Shown here piece after piece: positions 1 through 6,552 of a DNA stretch of 9,234 nt; the stretch's first letter is position 1; every line of letters begins with the position of its first letter. The DNA lies in NCBI GenBank assembly GCA_022616595.1, contig JAKEEL010000058.1, positions 1 through 9,234 of the forward strand. The letters are read 5' to 3'. A model generated the notes under the pieces. It searched no databases. It was not told the DNA's origin and worked only from the letters and a program-made list of their open reading frames with translations. A program made the position numbers and the translations under genes. Source of the DNA: Methylococcaceae bacterium (lineage in GTDB: Bacteria > Pseudomonadota > Gammaproteobacteria > Methylococcales > UBA1147).

Positions 1-2
1 CG

Positions 3-59
3 GCGCGCGCCTGGCGGTTAGACGGGAATAACCGTCCGAACTTCGACGATCCGATCTGA
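3..59 (+). CDS. possible C-terminal end of a gene entering from the left edge
   Basis: A plus-strand frame open from the window edge reads ARAWRLDGNNRPNFDDPI and stops at TGA (57-59). The other two plus frames stop within the first 30 bases. The peptide is plausible as a protein tail, but 18 residues are too few to assign a family. If real, this gene converges on fumC. The minus strand is also open here, so this is only a weak call. Confidence 0.25.
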   Translation, partial: ARAWRLDGNNRPNFDDPI

Positions 60-134
60 CCCCCTTGCTACACCGGGCAGGATATTTTATAGGCTATTGA
101 CGCCGGCTGGCTAACGGGTGACCCCATAATTCGT

Positions 135-159
135 AATTCGTGAACCCGTTTCGCGAATT
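135..159 (-). terminator. hairpin downstream of fumC, possible terminator
   Basis: AATTCGTGAA and TTCGCGAATT form a 10-bp stem with one G-T wobble around a 5-nt loop (CCCGT). It lies about 64 nt beyond the fumC stop and between fumC and the possible convergent gene at the left edge. Neither side carries a clean T-run, so a terminator role is an inference from position and symmetry. Confidence 0.35.
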
Positions 160-222
160 TACTGACCCGGAAATGAGCCCGTGCTTGCACTGGGACGCGG
201 AAATTTTCACGAGCAGAGCCTT

Positions 223-1611
223 TCAATCTTGAATTCCACCTTCGGTGAGCTTCGCCGGGTTCAACAGCTTTTCCAGTTCATCGCGGGACAGATCGGTCAT
301 CTCGGCCGCGACGTCGACCACCGGGCGACCCTGTTTATAGGCGGTCTTCGCAATTTCCGCGGCCTTCATGTAACCGATGATCGGATTCAAGGCGGTGACC
401 AGAATCGGATTGCGGGACAGCGCGACTTGAAGATTGTCTTCGCGGACCACGAAGCCTGCGATGGACTTGTCGGCCAGAACCCGCGCGGTATTCGCGAGTA
501 AGTCGATCGACTGGAGAATGTTGTACGCGATCAACGGGAGCATCACATTGAGCTGAAAAGTCCCGGACTGGCCGGCGATCGTAATGGTCGCGTCGTTTCC
601 GATCACCTGTGCGGAAACCATCGCCGTGGCTTCGGCGATTACAGGGTTCACTTTGCCCGGCATGATGCTGCTGCCGGGCTGCAGCGGGGGGAGTTCGATT
701 TCACCGAGCCCAGCGAGCGGACCGCTGTTCATCCAGCGCAAGTCATTCGCGATTTTCATCAGGCTGACCGCGACCACCTTCAATTGGCCGGATAGCTCGA
801 CTATCGCATCCTGGGTGCTCAGGCTCTCAAAAAACGAGCGATTCGGCACGAAATTTAGACCCGTTTCAGCGTTCATTTTGTCAGCGAATCGGGACGCGAA
901 CTCGGGATGGGCATTGATGCCGGTGCCCACGGCGGTCCCGCCCTGCGCGAGGCGATAAACCCGAGGCATCGCAGCATTGATGCGCTCGATTCCGTTGCGA
1001 ATCTGCAAGGCCCATGCGCCGAGCTCCTGATCGAGCCGAACCGGCATCGCATCCATCAAATGCGTGCGGCCGGTTTTGGTCACGTGTTTGAGACTTTCGG
1101 CTTTCGCCTCGATGGTTTCGGCCAAATGAGTCAACCCCGGCAAAAGCCGCCGATTGACTTCGAGCGCCGAACTGATGTGGATCGCGGTCGGGATCACATC
1201 GTTGCTGCTCTGCCCCATATTGACATGATCGTTCGGATTTACGCCGACACCCTCCGCCCGGTTGGCCAGCATCGCGATGACCTCGTTCGCGTTCATATTG
1301 GTGCTGGTGCCCGAACCGGTCTGGAACACATCGATCGGAAAGTGTTCCAGATGCAGGCCATCGATAATCTGTTGCGCTGCACTGATGATGGCATCGCCGA
1401 TTTTGCGATCCAGCACTCCAAGGTCCATATTGACCTGCGCCGCGACTTTTTTAATCGTCGCGACCGCCTGGATGAAGGCCTTCGGCATCGGCAGTCCGCT
1501 GATCGGAAAATTTTCAAGCGCGCGCTGCGTCTGGGCCGCGTACAAGGCGTCCGCGGGAACCCGCAACTCGCCCATGCTGTCTTTTTCTGTTCGATATTGT
1601 TGGCTATTCAT
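223..1611 (-). CDS. fumC: class II fumarate hydratase (fumarase C)
   Basis: This cytosolic, iron-independent TCA-cycle enzyme interconverts fumarate and L-malate. The 462-aa product has the usual FumC length and the aspartase/fumarase fold. Visible motifs are GSGTSTNMNANE (about residues 99-110), NPNDHVNMGQSSND (125-138), TGRTHLMDA (180-188, with the active-site His at about 184) and the signature loop GSSIMPGKVN (313-322), whose second Ser corresponds to the catalytic Ser of E. coli FumC. The N-terminus, with MGELRVPADALY shortly after the start, aligns with the family and supports the ATG at 1609-1611, although I see no good Shine-Dalgarno sequence. It appears to be transcribed alone: a terminator-like structure separates it from the MFS gene upstream. 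An argininosuccinate lyase or aspartase identity is unlikely given the fumarase-type motifs. Confidence 0.97.
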   Translation of the reverse strand: MNSQQYRTEKDSMGELRVPADALYAAQTQRALENFPISGLPMPKAFIQAVATIKKVAAQVNMDLGVLDRKIGDAIISAAQQIIDGLHLEHFPIDVFQTGSGTSTNMNANEVIAMLANRAEGVGVNPNDHVNMGQSSNDVIPTAIHISSALEVNRRLLPGLTHLAETIEAKAESLKHVTKTGRTHLMDAMPVRLDQELGAWALQIRNGIERINAAMPRVYRLAQGGTAVGTGINAHPEFASRFADKMNAETGLNFVPNRSFFESLSTQDAIVELSGQLKVVAVSLMKIANDLRWMNSGPLAGLGEIELPPLQPGSSIMPGKVNPVIAEATAMVSAQVIGNDATITIAGQSGTFQLNVMLPLIAYNILQSIDLLANTARVLADKSIAGFVVREDNLQVALSRNPILVTALNPIIGYMKAAEIAKTAYKQGRPVVDVAAEMTDLSRDELEKLLNPAKLTEGGIQD

Positions 1612-1749
1612 GATTGGAATGGATGGTCTACTACTCGTTCAATTTAGATTCAAAACCCGGCCTCGAAGGGATACCTTTCCGAACCTTGAACCCCGGCACC
1701 GGCGTCCCGTTTGCGGATGGTCGAAACCTTCATCATCAGCCAAGCCACG

Positions 1750-1773
1750 AAAGTCAAACCCGCTTGTGGCGGG
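1750..1773 (-). terminator. small GC hairpin with split T-run in the fumC leader
   Basis: On the minus strand CCCGC-CACAA-GCGGG (complement of 1759-1773) is followed by TTTGACTTT. The stem has 5 GC pairs. It lies about 140 nt upstream of the fumC start and shares bases with the left arm of the larger inverted repeat, so the two structures cannot coexist. Terminator or attenuator function is inferred; the interrupted T-run weakens it. Confidence 0.3.
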
Positions 1774-1853
1774 GTGTGCAATTGTAGCATCATCGAGACG
1801 CTGCATTGAGTCGTGCGGTGGAGGGTGTGACACAATTTTCGTGCCCCGCCACA
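1765..1853. repeat. long imperfect inverted repeat (about 20-bp arms, 46-nt centre)
   Basis: The left arm 1765-1785 (TGTGGCGGGG, then TGTGC, then AATTGT) is complementary to the right arm 1832-1853 (ACAATT, then TTCGTG, then CCCCGCCACA). There are 10 perfect outer pairs, a run of wobble-compatible pairs, one bulge, and 6 perfect inner pairs. It sits upstream of fumC. It could be a folded leader RNA, a small RNA, or a degenerate miniature repeat element; no target-site duplication is evident and no second copy is in this window. Confidence 0.6.
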
Positions 1854-1879
1854 TTGACCACCAGCCCCTCGATTTGGAT

Positions 1880-1921
1880 AAAAAAGACTGTGCGGTACGA
1901 TCTGCTCGTCGGTTCCCAGTC
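1880..1921 (-). terminator. terminator-like structure after the MFS gene
   Basis: On the minus strand, GACTG and CAGTC (complement of 1917-1921 and 1886-1890) enclose an inner ACGA/TCGT stem and are followed directly by six Ts (complement of 1880-1885). It lies about 100 nt beyond the MFS stop codon. The stem is interrupted by internal loops, so strength is uncertain, but the T-run in the right place supports a rho-independent terminator. Confidence 0.4.
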
Positions 1922-2019
1922 CAGAAAACAAAGGGAACAACCGAATGGCACTTAACCCCCGGCAGACGCCGTCCGGATCGGGTTAGGGCGGCAGGGGATC
2001 ATCCAGGCATTTCGGTACT

Positions 2020-3213
2020 TCATTGCCGCGGCTTTGGACTGGCTCCGGGGAACGAAATTACCAACAATGCGACCCCGCTGAATACGGCTCCGGCGATGAA
2101 GGTTAGTGGCGCACCGGAGCGATCCCATAACAGGCCGGCCAAGCCGCTGGCCGCGAGCATGGCAATCCCGCTGACCAGATTGAAGAAGCCATAGGCGGTA
2201 CCGCGCAGATCCGCGGGCGCGGTATCGGCCACCATCGTCGCCAGTAGACCCTGGGTGATGCCCATATGCAGGCCCCACAGCACAATCCCCGTCCAGATCC
2301 ATGCCCAATGGCCGCCGCAGGCCAGTGTAATATCCGCGGCGATCAGAACCGAAAGTCCGAAGGCCAGCAGCCGGGTGTGGCTCATGGTGTCGGAGAGCTT
2401 GCCGAAGGGATAGGCGGCAAGCGCATAGACAAGGTTCATGCCCATCAACACCAGTGGTGCCAGGGCGATCGGAAGGCCGCTTTGCAGGGCGCGCAGGATC
2501 AGGAAGGCCTCGCTGAATCGAGCCAGCGTGAACAGGGAACCGATCGTCACTACCCGCCAGTAATTCATCGACAGTCGGCCAAGCTGCCGGCTCCGGAATG
2601 GATTGGCGAAGCCTTCGTTCAATCGTTTTTCCGGTTCCCGCACGCCAAAGAACAACAGCGCCACCGCGAGAAAACCGGGGACGATGGCCACCTGGAACAC
2701 GGCGCGGAAATCGTTGTTCCACACGAGCATCAGCCCCATGGCAAGCAGGGGCCCCAAGAAAGCGCCCACTGTATCCAGCGATTGCCGCAGGCCGAATGCC
2801 GTGCCGCGCGACCCGGGCGGGACGAGATCCGCGACGAATGCGTCCCTGGGCGCGCCGCGAATGCCCTTGCCGACCCGGTCCATCAGTCGGGCCGCAAGCA
2901 CGAGGCCAGGACTCGTCGCGAGCGCAAACAGCGGCTTGGAGGCCGCGCCGAGCCCATATCCAAGCAGCGCGAGCGGCTTGCGTTTGCCCCAAGAATCGGA
3001 CAGTGCGCCCGAAAATACTTTCACGATCAGTGCGGTGGCTTCCGCGGCTCCCTCGATCAGTCCAATCGTAAAGGCACTCGCGCCGAGCGAAGTGGCCAAG
3101 AAAACCGGAAGCAGACTATGAATCATCTCCGACGAGAGATCCATGAGCAGGCTGACAAAGCCGAGCGTCCAGACGGTGGACGCGATACCCGAGCCAGCAC
3201 GGAACGCAGTCAT
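2020..3213 (-). CDS. MFS transporter, 12-TM type, substrate unknown
   Basis: The 397-aa inner-membrane protein is hydrophobic throughout, with the spacing of a 12-helix major facilitator. The MFS motif A loop between helices 2 and 3 is clear (GALSDSWGKRKP, about residues 69-80), and its C-half counterpart is GKLSDTMSHTR (about 271-281). A second landmark, DRVGKGIRGAPRDAFVAD (about 112-129), is shared by a group of bacterial MFS permeases usually annotated only as MFS transporters. A long cytoplasmic link (about 190-215) separates the halves. The ATG at 3211-3213 sits just before the first helix, though no strong Shine-Dalgarno sequence is seen. The gene is intact and stands alone: a hairpin follows ppiC upstream and a terminator-like element follows its own end. 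Substrate cannot be told from sequence or neighbours; drug or metabolite efflux is only a guess. Confidence 0.88.
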   Translation of the reverse strand: MTAFRAGSGIASTVWTLGFVSLLMDLSSEMIHSLLPVFLATSLGASAFTIGLIEGAAEATALIVKVFSGALSDSWGKRKPLALLGYGLGAASKPLFALATSPGLVLAARLMDRVGKGIRGAPRDAFVADLVPPGSRGTAFGLRQSLDTVGAFLGPLLAMGLMLVWNNDFRAVFQVAIVPGFLAVALLFFGVREPEKRLNEGFANPFRSRQLGRLSMNYWRVVTIGSLFTLARFSEAFLILRALQSGLPIALAPLVLMGMNLVYALAAYPFGKLSDTMSHTRLLAFGLSVLIAADITLACGGHWAWIWTGIVLWGLHMGITQGLLATMVADTAPADLRGTAYGFFNLVSGIAMLAASGLAGLLWDRSGAPLTFIAGAVFSGVALLVISFPGASPKPRQ

Positions 3214-3361
3214 GGAATCAAGGGCCGAAGCAGCCCGAGGAATTCTTTCCCATTACCATATCGAATCAAACGGTCCGCGGACATCATCCGTCAGGGTTTG
3301 CTCCTAAGTTGGTCTCGGGACAATAGATCTGACAACCTTGGAATTCAGGGCATACCGAAGA

Positions 3362-3396
3362 CTGCCAGTCATCATTTTATTTCGGATGGCTGGCAG
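3362..3396 (-). terminator. strong hairpin just after the peptidyl-prolyl isomerase gene
   Basis: CTGCCAGTCATC and GATGGCTGGCAG form a continuous 12-bp stem with one G-T wobble around an 11-nt AT-rich loop. On the minus strand it begins 16 nt after the stop codon of the last gene in the yciB-yciI-bolA cluster, the expected place for transcript termination or 3'-end protection. The downstream bases (TCTTCGG) hold few Ts, so it may stabilise the RNA rather than act as a classic intrinsic terminator. Confidence 0.55.
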
Positions 3397-3412
3397 GGCC
3401 TGATTATTCCAC

Positions 3413-4465
3413 TTATTCGGTTGCCGGTTGGGATTCTTTCGGAGATGTCGCGGGAGCTTGGTTTTCCGGAGTGGCGGATTTGTCGACACCTCCGGCCGCC
3501 TCTTGAAGGGACGGCGGTTCGGAAGGTTTTTCTTCAGCGGCCGATGATTGCTCGTTGGTCCTGCCTGATTCCGGTGATGGCGATGCCGGCGGAGCCGGAA
3601 CAGCGGCCGGTGGTATCACCGGTTCCGCAGGCTTAGGCGGTATGATTTCGATCTTGGCGTTGGCCCTCAGGCTTTCCAGGTGATTTTCAATCGCTTTGCG
3701 CTGCAGTTGAGCCTGTATATTGGCTTTCATCGAGTCCAAGGGAGGAGGGGTCTTGGCTCTCGAATCTTCGCGCAGAATGACATGCCAACCAAATTGCGTG
3801 TGCACGGGCTGTTGGGTGTATTCGCCGTTCTTGAGCGCCACGACCGCTTCGGAAAAGGGCGCGACCATCTGCTGGGCGCTGAACCATCCCAAGTCGCCTC
3901 CCTTGGGCCCGACCGGGCCGGTTGAATATTCCTTGGCCAGTTCTTCGAATTTGCCGCCCGCTTTTAATTTTTGGATGATTTCCTTCGCTTTTTCCTCGGT
4001 TTCGGTCAGAATGTGCCGGGCTTTGAATTCTTCCTGGCCGGGGCTCCCGAAGGTTTGCTGGTATTCTTTCTGGATTTCAGCATCGCTGATCGGTGTATTG
4101 GCGATGAAATCCTGCATCGCGGCCTGTGACAGGATCGAGCGCTGGATGAAACGGATCCGCTGGGCAACGTCCTCATTGGTCTCGAGATTCTTGCGGACCG
4201 CTTCCTGGTAGAGCAGTTCGTGCTTGATCAGATCGTCGATCAGCTTTTCGCGCGGGATATTCGCGCTCCTGTTGGCTTCGGAGATCATGTTGAGCGTTTG
4301 TTCGGTAATCGGTTGTCCATTGACCATTGCAACCACTTCGCCTTCTTCAGGCGCCGCGGCCGATTCGGCGTTCGTGCCGGCCGGCTGAGTGGAATCGCTC
4401 GGATTGCACGCTGTTAGAAATAGCACCGGGATGACCGCGATCACTGCCAGCAAGTTTTTGACCAT
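3413..4465 (-). CDS. lipoprotein peptidyl-prolyl cis-trans isomerase (PpiC/parvulin, SurA-like)
   Basis: This 350-aa protein is likely an envelope folding factor that isomerises prolyl bonds in exported proteins. A signal peptide ends in lipobox LTAC (residues 17-20). The residue after the lipidated Cys is Asn, not Asp, which by the usual +2 rule favours the outer membrane, facing the periplasm. Residues about 43-130 form a helical SurA/PrsA-like chaperone part (MVNGQPITEQTL near the start). Residues about 147-234 are a parvulin domain, with FKARHILTETEEKA, GPKGGDLGWFS and FGWHVIL motifs. Residues about 275-350 are a Pro/Ala/Ser/Glu-rich tail, probably disordered. The ATG at 4463-4465 has a purine-rich GGAAA about 8-10 nt upstream and lies 4 nt after the bolA stop, so the two are co-transcribed. 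It resembles foldase lipoproteins more than SurA itself, which has two parvulin domains. Confidence 0.93.
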   Translation of the reverse strand: MVKNLLAVIAVIPVLFLTACNPSDSTQPAGTNAESAAAPEEGEVVAMVNGQPITEQTLNMISEANRSANIPREKLIDDLIKHELLYQEAVRKNLETNEDVAQRIRFIQRSILSQAAMQDFIANTPISDAEIQKEYQQTFGSPGQEEFKARHILTETEEKAKEIIQKLKAGGKFEELAKEYSTGPVGPKGGDLGWFSAQQMVAPFSEAVVALKNGEYTQQPVHTQFGWHVILREDSRAKTPPPLDSMKANIQAQLQRKAIENHLESLRANAKIEIIPPKPAEPVIPPAAVPAPPASPSPESGRTNEQSSAAEEKPSEPPSLQEAAGGVDKSATPENQAPATSPKESQPATE

Positions 4466-4469
4466 TGGA

Positions 4470-4748
4470 TTATTTTCCTTTTATTTCATTGGGAGTATAG
4501 GCCTTGATGCTAAAGGCGTGAATATCCGATTGCATCAGGTCGCCAAGCGCTTGGTAAACCAATTGGTGTCGTTGAATCAGGCTCTTACCTTCAAACAGCG
4601 TCGAAACAATAGTGGCAAGAAAGTGACCGCCGCCCTGTTCCCGGACACCCGCATGACCGGCATGGGACTCGCTGTCGTCGATGACCTCGAGGCGCTCCGG
4701 AGCCAGAGCCGAGTCGATGCGGGACTTGATCTTTTCAAGCCGGGTCAC
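4470..4748 (-). CDS. bolA: BolA-family protein
   Basis: This 92-aa cytosolic protein matches the size and pattern of BolA proteins. These partner monothiol glutaredoxins through shared Fe-S clusters and affect iron handling and stress-linked morphology. Visible are the helix KIKSRIDSAL, the SESHAGHAG loop (residues 26-34), RHQLVYQALGDLM (60-72) and IHAFSIKAYTP (76-86), whose His is the invariant BolA cluster ligand candidate. The start is GTG (complement of 4746-4748), overlapping the upstream yciI stop as GTGA, so translation is probably coupled. The ppiC lipoprotein gene follows after 4 nt. The extra His pair in SHAGH fits the BolA type better than the IbaG/YrbA type. The symbol is by family; a paralogue elsewhere in the genome is possible. 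Confidence 0.93.
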   Translation of the reverse strand: MTRLEKIKSRIDSALAPERLEVIDDSESHAGHAGVREQGGGHFLATIVSTLFEGKSLIQRHQLVYQALGDLMQSDIHAFSIKAYTPNEIKGK

Positions 4749-5047
4749 TGTGGAAAAACCTTTTTAAAGGGTTTAATCGTGACCCGAGCGTAAACGCCGG
4801 CGGCCTGGTAAGGGTCCTGGTCCGCCCAGGAGCGGGCGTGTTCCAGACTGTCGAATTCAGCGACAATCAAGCTTCCTGAAAATCCGGATTCTCCCGGGTC
4901 TTCCGAATCGATCTTCGGATGCGGCCCGGCTATCAGCAATCGGCCTTGGTCCTGAAGCGTCTCCAAGCGTTTAATATGCGCGGGGCGTGCCGCCTTTCTC
5001 GCGTCCAGGCTTTGTTCCGTATCCTCGCAGATAATTGCGTAGTACAC
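4745..5047 (-). CDS. yciI: YciI-like protein
   Basis: The 100-aa product has the size and layout of YciI-like ferredoxin-fold proteins, which form dimers of uncertain enzymatic function. Recognisable parts are the N-terminal strand MYYAIICEDT, the helix ARPAHIKRLETLQDQGRLL ending in AGPHP (residues 20-44, with the conserved His at about 24), GSLIVAEFDSLEHAR (58-72), and the C-terminal DPYQAAGVYARVTIKPF (78-94). The start is GTG (complement of 5045-5047), preceded by AGAGGA within the end of yciB and lying 3 nt after its stop. It overlaps bolA by 4 nt. The yciB-yciI pairing is also found in enteric bacteria, which supports the identity. Its reaction is not known, so none is assigned. Confidence 0.93.
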   Translation of the reverse strand: MYYAIICEDTEQSLDARKAARPAHIKRLETLQDQGRLLIAGPHPKIDSEDPGESGFSGSLIVAEFDSLEHARSWADQDPYQAAGVYARVTIKPFKKVFPQ

Positions 5048-5050
5048 CGC

Positions 5051-5602
5051 TTAGTCCTCTGATTCGGTTTCGGGATTCGGGCTCATATGGCGGGACAGAT
5101 AAATGGCCTGAATGAAGACAAACAACAGCATCAAGCCGAACATTCCAAACAACTTGAAATTAACCCAGGTGTTGGTGTCGAAGCTGTAGATCACGAACAG
5201 ATTGGCGCCGCCGAGCGCGATAAAAAACAAGGCCCACATCATATTCAATCGACGCCAGATCATCGAAGGAAAGTTAATGCTTCCACCCATCAACCGCTCG
5301 ACGATCGGACGCTTGCCGACAAACTGGCTGACCAGGAATGCCAAGCCGAATATCCAATTGATTACGGTCGGTTTCCATTTGATGAACGTTTCGTCCTTAA
5401 AAAACAGGGTGGCGCCTCCGAACACAATGATCATCGCGAGGGTCACGAGCTGCATTTTTTCGATCGTGCGGGTCCTGAACCAGGCCACAGCGACTTGACC
5501 CATTGTCGCGGATATGGCAACCCCGGTCGCGACAAATATTCCAAAGAATTTGTAAGCGAAGAAAAACAGCAAAATAGGAAAAAAATCAAAAAGAAGCTTC
5601 AT
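5051..5602 (-). CDS. yciB: septation protein A family inner-membrane protein (YciB/IspZ)
   Basis: This 183-aa inner-membrane protein is close in length to E. coli YciB (about 180 aa), which is linked to cell-envelope synthesis and division. The hydrophobic profile fits about five membrane helices. Family landmarks are the start LLFDFFPILLFF, then DETFIKWKPTVINW (residues 70-83), GKRPIVERLM (96-105) and NTWVNFKLFG (144-153), with a short charged C-terminal tail. The ATG at 5600-5602 lies right at the first helix. No strong ribosome binding site is seen. It leads the compact yciB-yciI-bolA-lipoprotein group, with yciI only 3 nt downstream. The unknown 116-aa gene ends 42 nt upstream, so the transcript may begin there. 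Confidence 0.95.
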   Translation of the reverse strand: MKLLFDFFPILLFFFAYKFFGIFVATGVAISATMGQVAVAWFRTRTIEKMQLVTLAMIIVFGGATLFFKDETFIKWKPTVINWIFGLAFLVSQFVGKRPIVERLMGGSINFPSMIWRRLNMMWALFFIALGGANLFVIYSFDTNTWVNFKLFGMFGLMLLFVFIQAIYLSRHMSPNPETESED

Positions 5603-5644
5603 GAATCGCTGATCGAATAATTACCCTTGGACGGCTTAAGGAAA

Positions 5645-5995
5645 TCAGACGTATAGGTCGATGCCCAGCAATCTCGAAACCGATTCCCGTTCGTCCGCTT
5701 CTGTCTGATATTGAAGGGATTCATACGTAGCGATTGCGGTCCGGGCTCTGCGATCGAGTTTCGGATTGCTTTCAATCAGCCGCCGCTCGTCGAGCGATCG
5801 GGTTTCAATAGGTCGCAATCCGGCCCCGCCCGATTCCAAGGCCGTCCGCGAGGCCGGGGAAAGGCTGTCGATCGGGTTGTGCGGTTGTAGGGATTCCGGG
5901 CCCTTTCGGTCCGGCCGCCGGCCGGCGCCCGCTGTGCCGTTGCGGTATGGCGCGCTCAGGCCTGCTGAATAAGCGGATGACTTTTGAACGTGCAT
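5645..5995 (-). CDS. hypothetical protein with conserved-looking C-terminus
   Basis: I cannot name this 116-aa protein. Residues 1-80 are rich in Ser, Gly, Pro, Arg and Ala, with no signal peptide or membrane helix, and look disordered. The last 35 residues look structured: RRARTAIATYESLQYQ followed by ERESVSRLLGIDLYV at the very end. Short gammaproteobacterial proteins of unknown function with an A-x-x-x-Y helix and a terminal LLG(I/V)DLY(V/A) tail are familiar to me, which favours a real gene. The ATG at 5993-5995 lies about 80 nt downstream of a perfect minus-strand TATAAT. No strong Shine-Dalgarno sequence is visible. The gene ends 42 nt before yciB and may be co-transcribed with it. Confidence 0.72.
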   Translation of the reverse strand: MHVQKSSAYSAGLSAPYRNGTAGAGRRPDRKGPESLQPHNPIDSLSPASRTALESGGAGLRPIETRSLDERRLIESNPKLDRRARTAIATYESLQYQTEADERESVSRLLGIDLYV

Positions 5996-6046
5996 GAATC
6001 GGCGAATCCCAGCGAACGGACTTTCGACTTATCAATTAATCGTAGT

Positions 6047-6058
6047 TCGCTCGAGCGA
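6047..6058. promoter_or_regulatory. 12-bp palindrome, candidate operator (site 1)
   Basis: TCGCTCGAGCGA is a perfect palindrome lying 51 nt upstream of the ATG of the 116-aa gene and 24 nt downstream of its TATAAT. Its core GCTCGAGC recurs in the leader of the lipoprotein gene (6553-6564). Placement just inside the predicted transcript would suit a repressor site; this is inference. Confidence 0.35.
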
Positions 6059-6082
6059 CGAGCGCAAGCAGAACGTCGGAGC

Positions 6083-6111
6083 ATTATATAGGGAAACGCC
6101 ATCCGGTAAAA
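6083..6111 (-). promoter_or_regulatory. sigma70-type promoter for the 116-aa gene and possibly the yciB cluster
   Basis: The minus strand has a perfect -10 TATAAT (complement of 6083-6088). With a 17-nt spacer the -35 would be TTTTAC (complement of 6106-6111), a poor match. No other promoter of comparable quality is seen before yciB, so this may serve the whole group down to 3413. Confidence 0.5.
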
Positions 6112-6171
6112 TCGATTTTCCCGATCCGATTGATCCTCCATGAATGTAGCCCTCGCCGGAATTTCAGGTGA

Positions 6172-6495
6172 TTACCGGTCATCCAATTGGCGGCAGACGA
6201 AGGCTACCTGCTTCGTGCGGCAGCGATACCCTTCGTCCGTTTCTTCACAATTCATTTCGCCGGGATTTTCGATCTTGTCGAGCGACCAACCGTAACCCAT
6301 TCTATGACAGGCATCCGTAGCGTAATAATTGACTTCCCGGGCGGCTTTTTTTCCTGCGGATTCTTGATCTTCCTGCCAATCCGTATAGGGAAGATCCATT
6401 TTCGTACTCTGATATTTGTATTCCGGAGGGGCGTCCGGCGCCTTGCAGGCCGTGACCATCACCAATGCAAATCCAAGAACGACCATTATCCTCAT
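6172..6495 (-). CDS. small cysteine-containing lipoprotein, unknown function
   Basis: The 107-aa product begins MRIMVVLGFALVMVTAC, a short signal peptide with lipobox VTAC (residues 14-17). Lys follows the lipidated Cys, so outer-membrane sorting is likely. The mature part of about 91 aa has four further cysteines (at about 63, 83, 92 and 101) in DACHRMGYGW, MNCEE, YRCR and FVCRQL, enough for two disulfides in the periplasm. I do not recognise the family. The open frame extends upstream to TTG at 6603, but that would bury the signal peptide and overlap the TTGACA promoter-like element. The ATG at 6493-6495 is therefore chosen, though its ribosome site (GGGG) is weak. It stands 176 nt upstream of the 116-aa gene on the same strand and is divergent from the DUF1244 gene. 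Confidence 0.8.
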   Translation of the reverse strand: MRIMVVLGFALVMVTACKAPDAPPEYKYQSTKMDLPYTDWQEDQESAGKKAAREVNYYATDACHRMGYGWSLDKIENPGEMNCEETDEGYRCRTKQVAFVCRQLDDR

Positions 6496-6552
6496 TTTGT
6501 ATCCCCGAGTGTAGTTATGACATCCGCCGCATTGAGGCGAAGGATCGAATTC

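Larger units (their letters stand above)
1612..2019. other. 408-bp noncoding gap between the MFS gene and fumC
   Basis: No convincing gene is present. Minus-strand frames at 1650-1940 and 1639-1854 are open but have no recognisable family, no ribosome binding site and overlap strong secondary structure. The gap holds a terminator-like element with a T-run (1880-1921), a long inverted repeat (1765-1853) and a small GC hairpin (1759-1773). A minus-strand TACAAT (complement of 1781-1786) could be a -10 element for fumC, but I find no matching -35. Confidence 0.6.

Noticed and set aside
125..146. Tandem AATTCGT copies left of the fumC hairpin
   Set aside because: Two short 7-bp copies are too little to call a functional repeat; the second copy is explained as part of the hairpin stem.
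907..1647. Plus-strand frame opposite fumC
   Set aside because: It is antisense to conserved fumarase motifs, and its sequence resembles no protein.
1650..1940. Minus-strand open frame of 96 codons between the MFS gene and fumC
   Set aside because: No ribosome binding site or family was found. It overlaps a terminator-like T-run and the long inverted repeat, and a competing frame covers the same DNA.
1952..2992. Alternative minus-strand frame inside the MFS gene
   Set aside because: It is an out-of-frame Arg/Gly/Pro-rich shadow of the transporter.
2266..3636. Plus-strand open frame (about 456 codons) opposite the MFS gene and the start of the isomerase gene
   Set aside because: It crosses two genuine minus-strand genes and a hairpin, and its product is a highly polar mixture without domains.
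5956..6141. Minus-strand open frame of 61 codons upstream of the 116-aa gene
   Set aside because: It overlaps the TATAAT promoter and the start of the 116-aa gene, and its composition is unremarkable.
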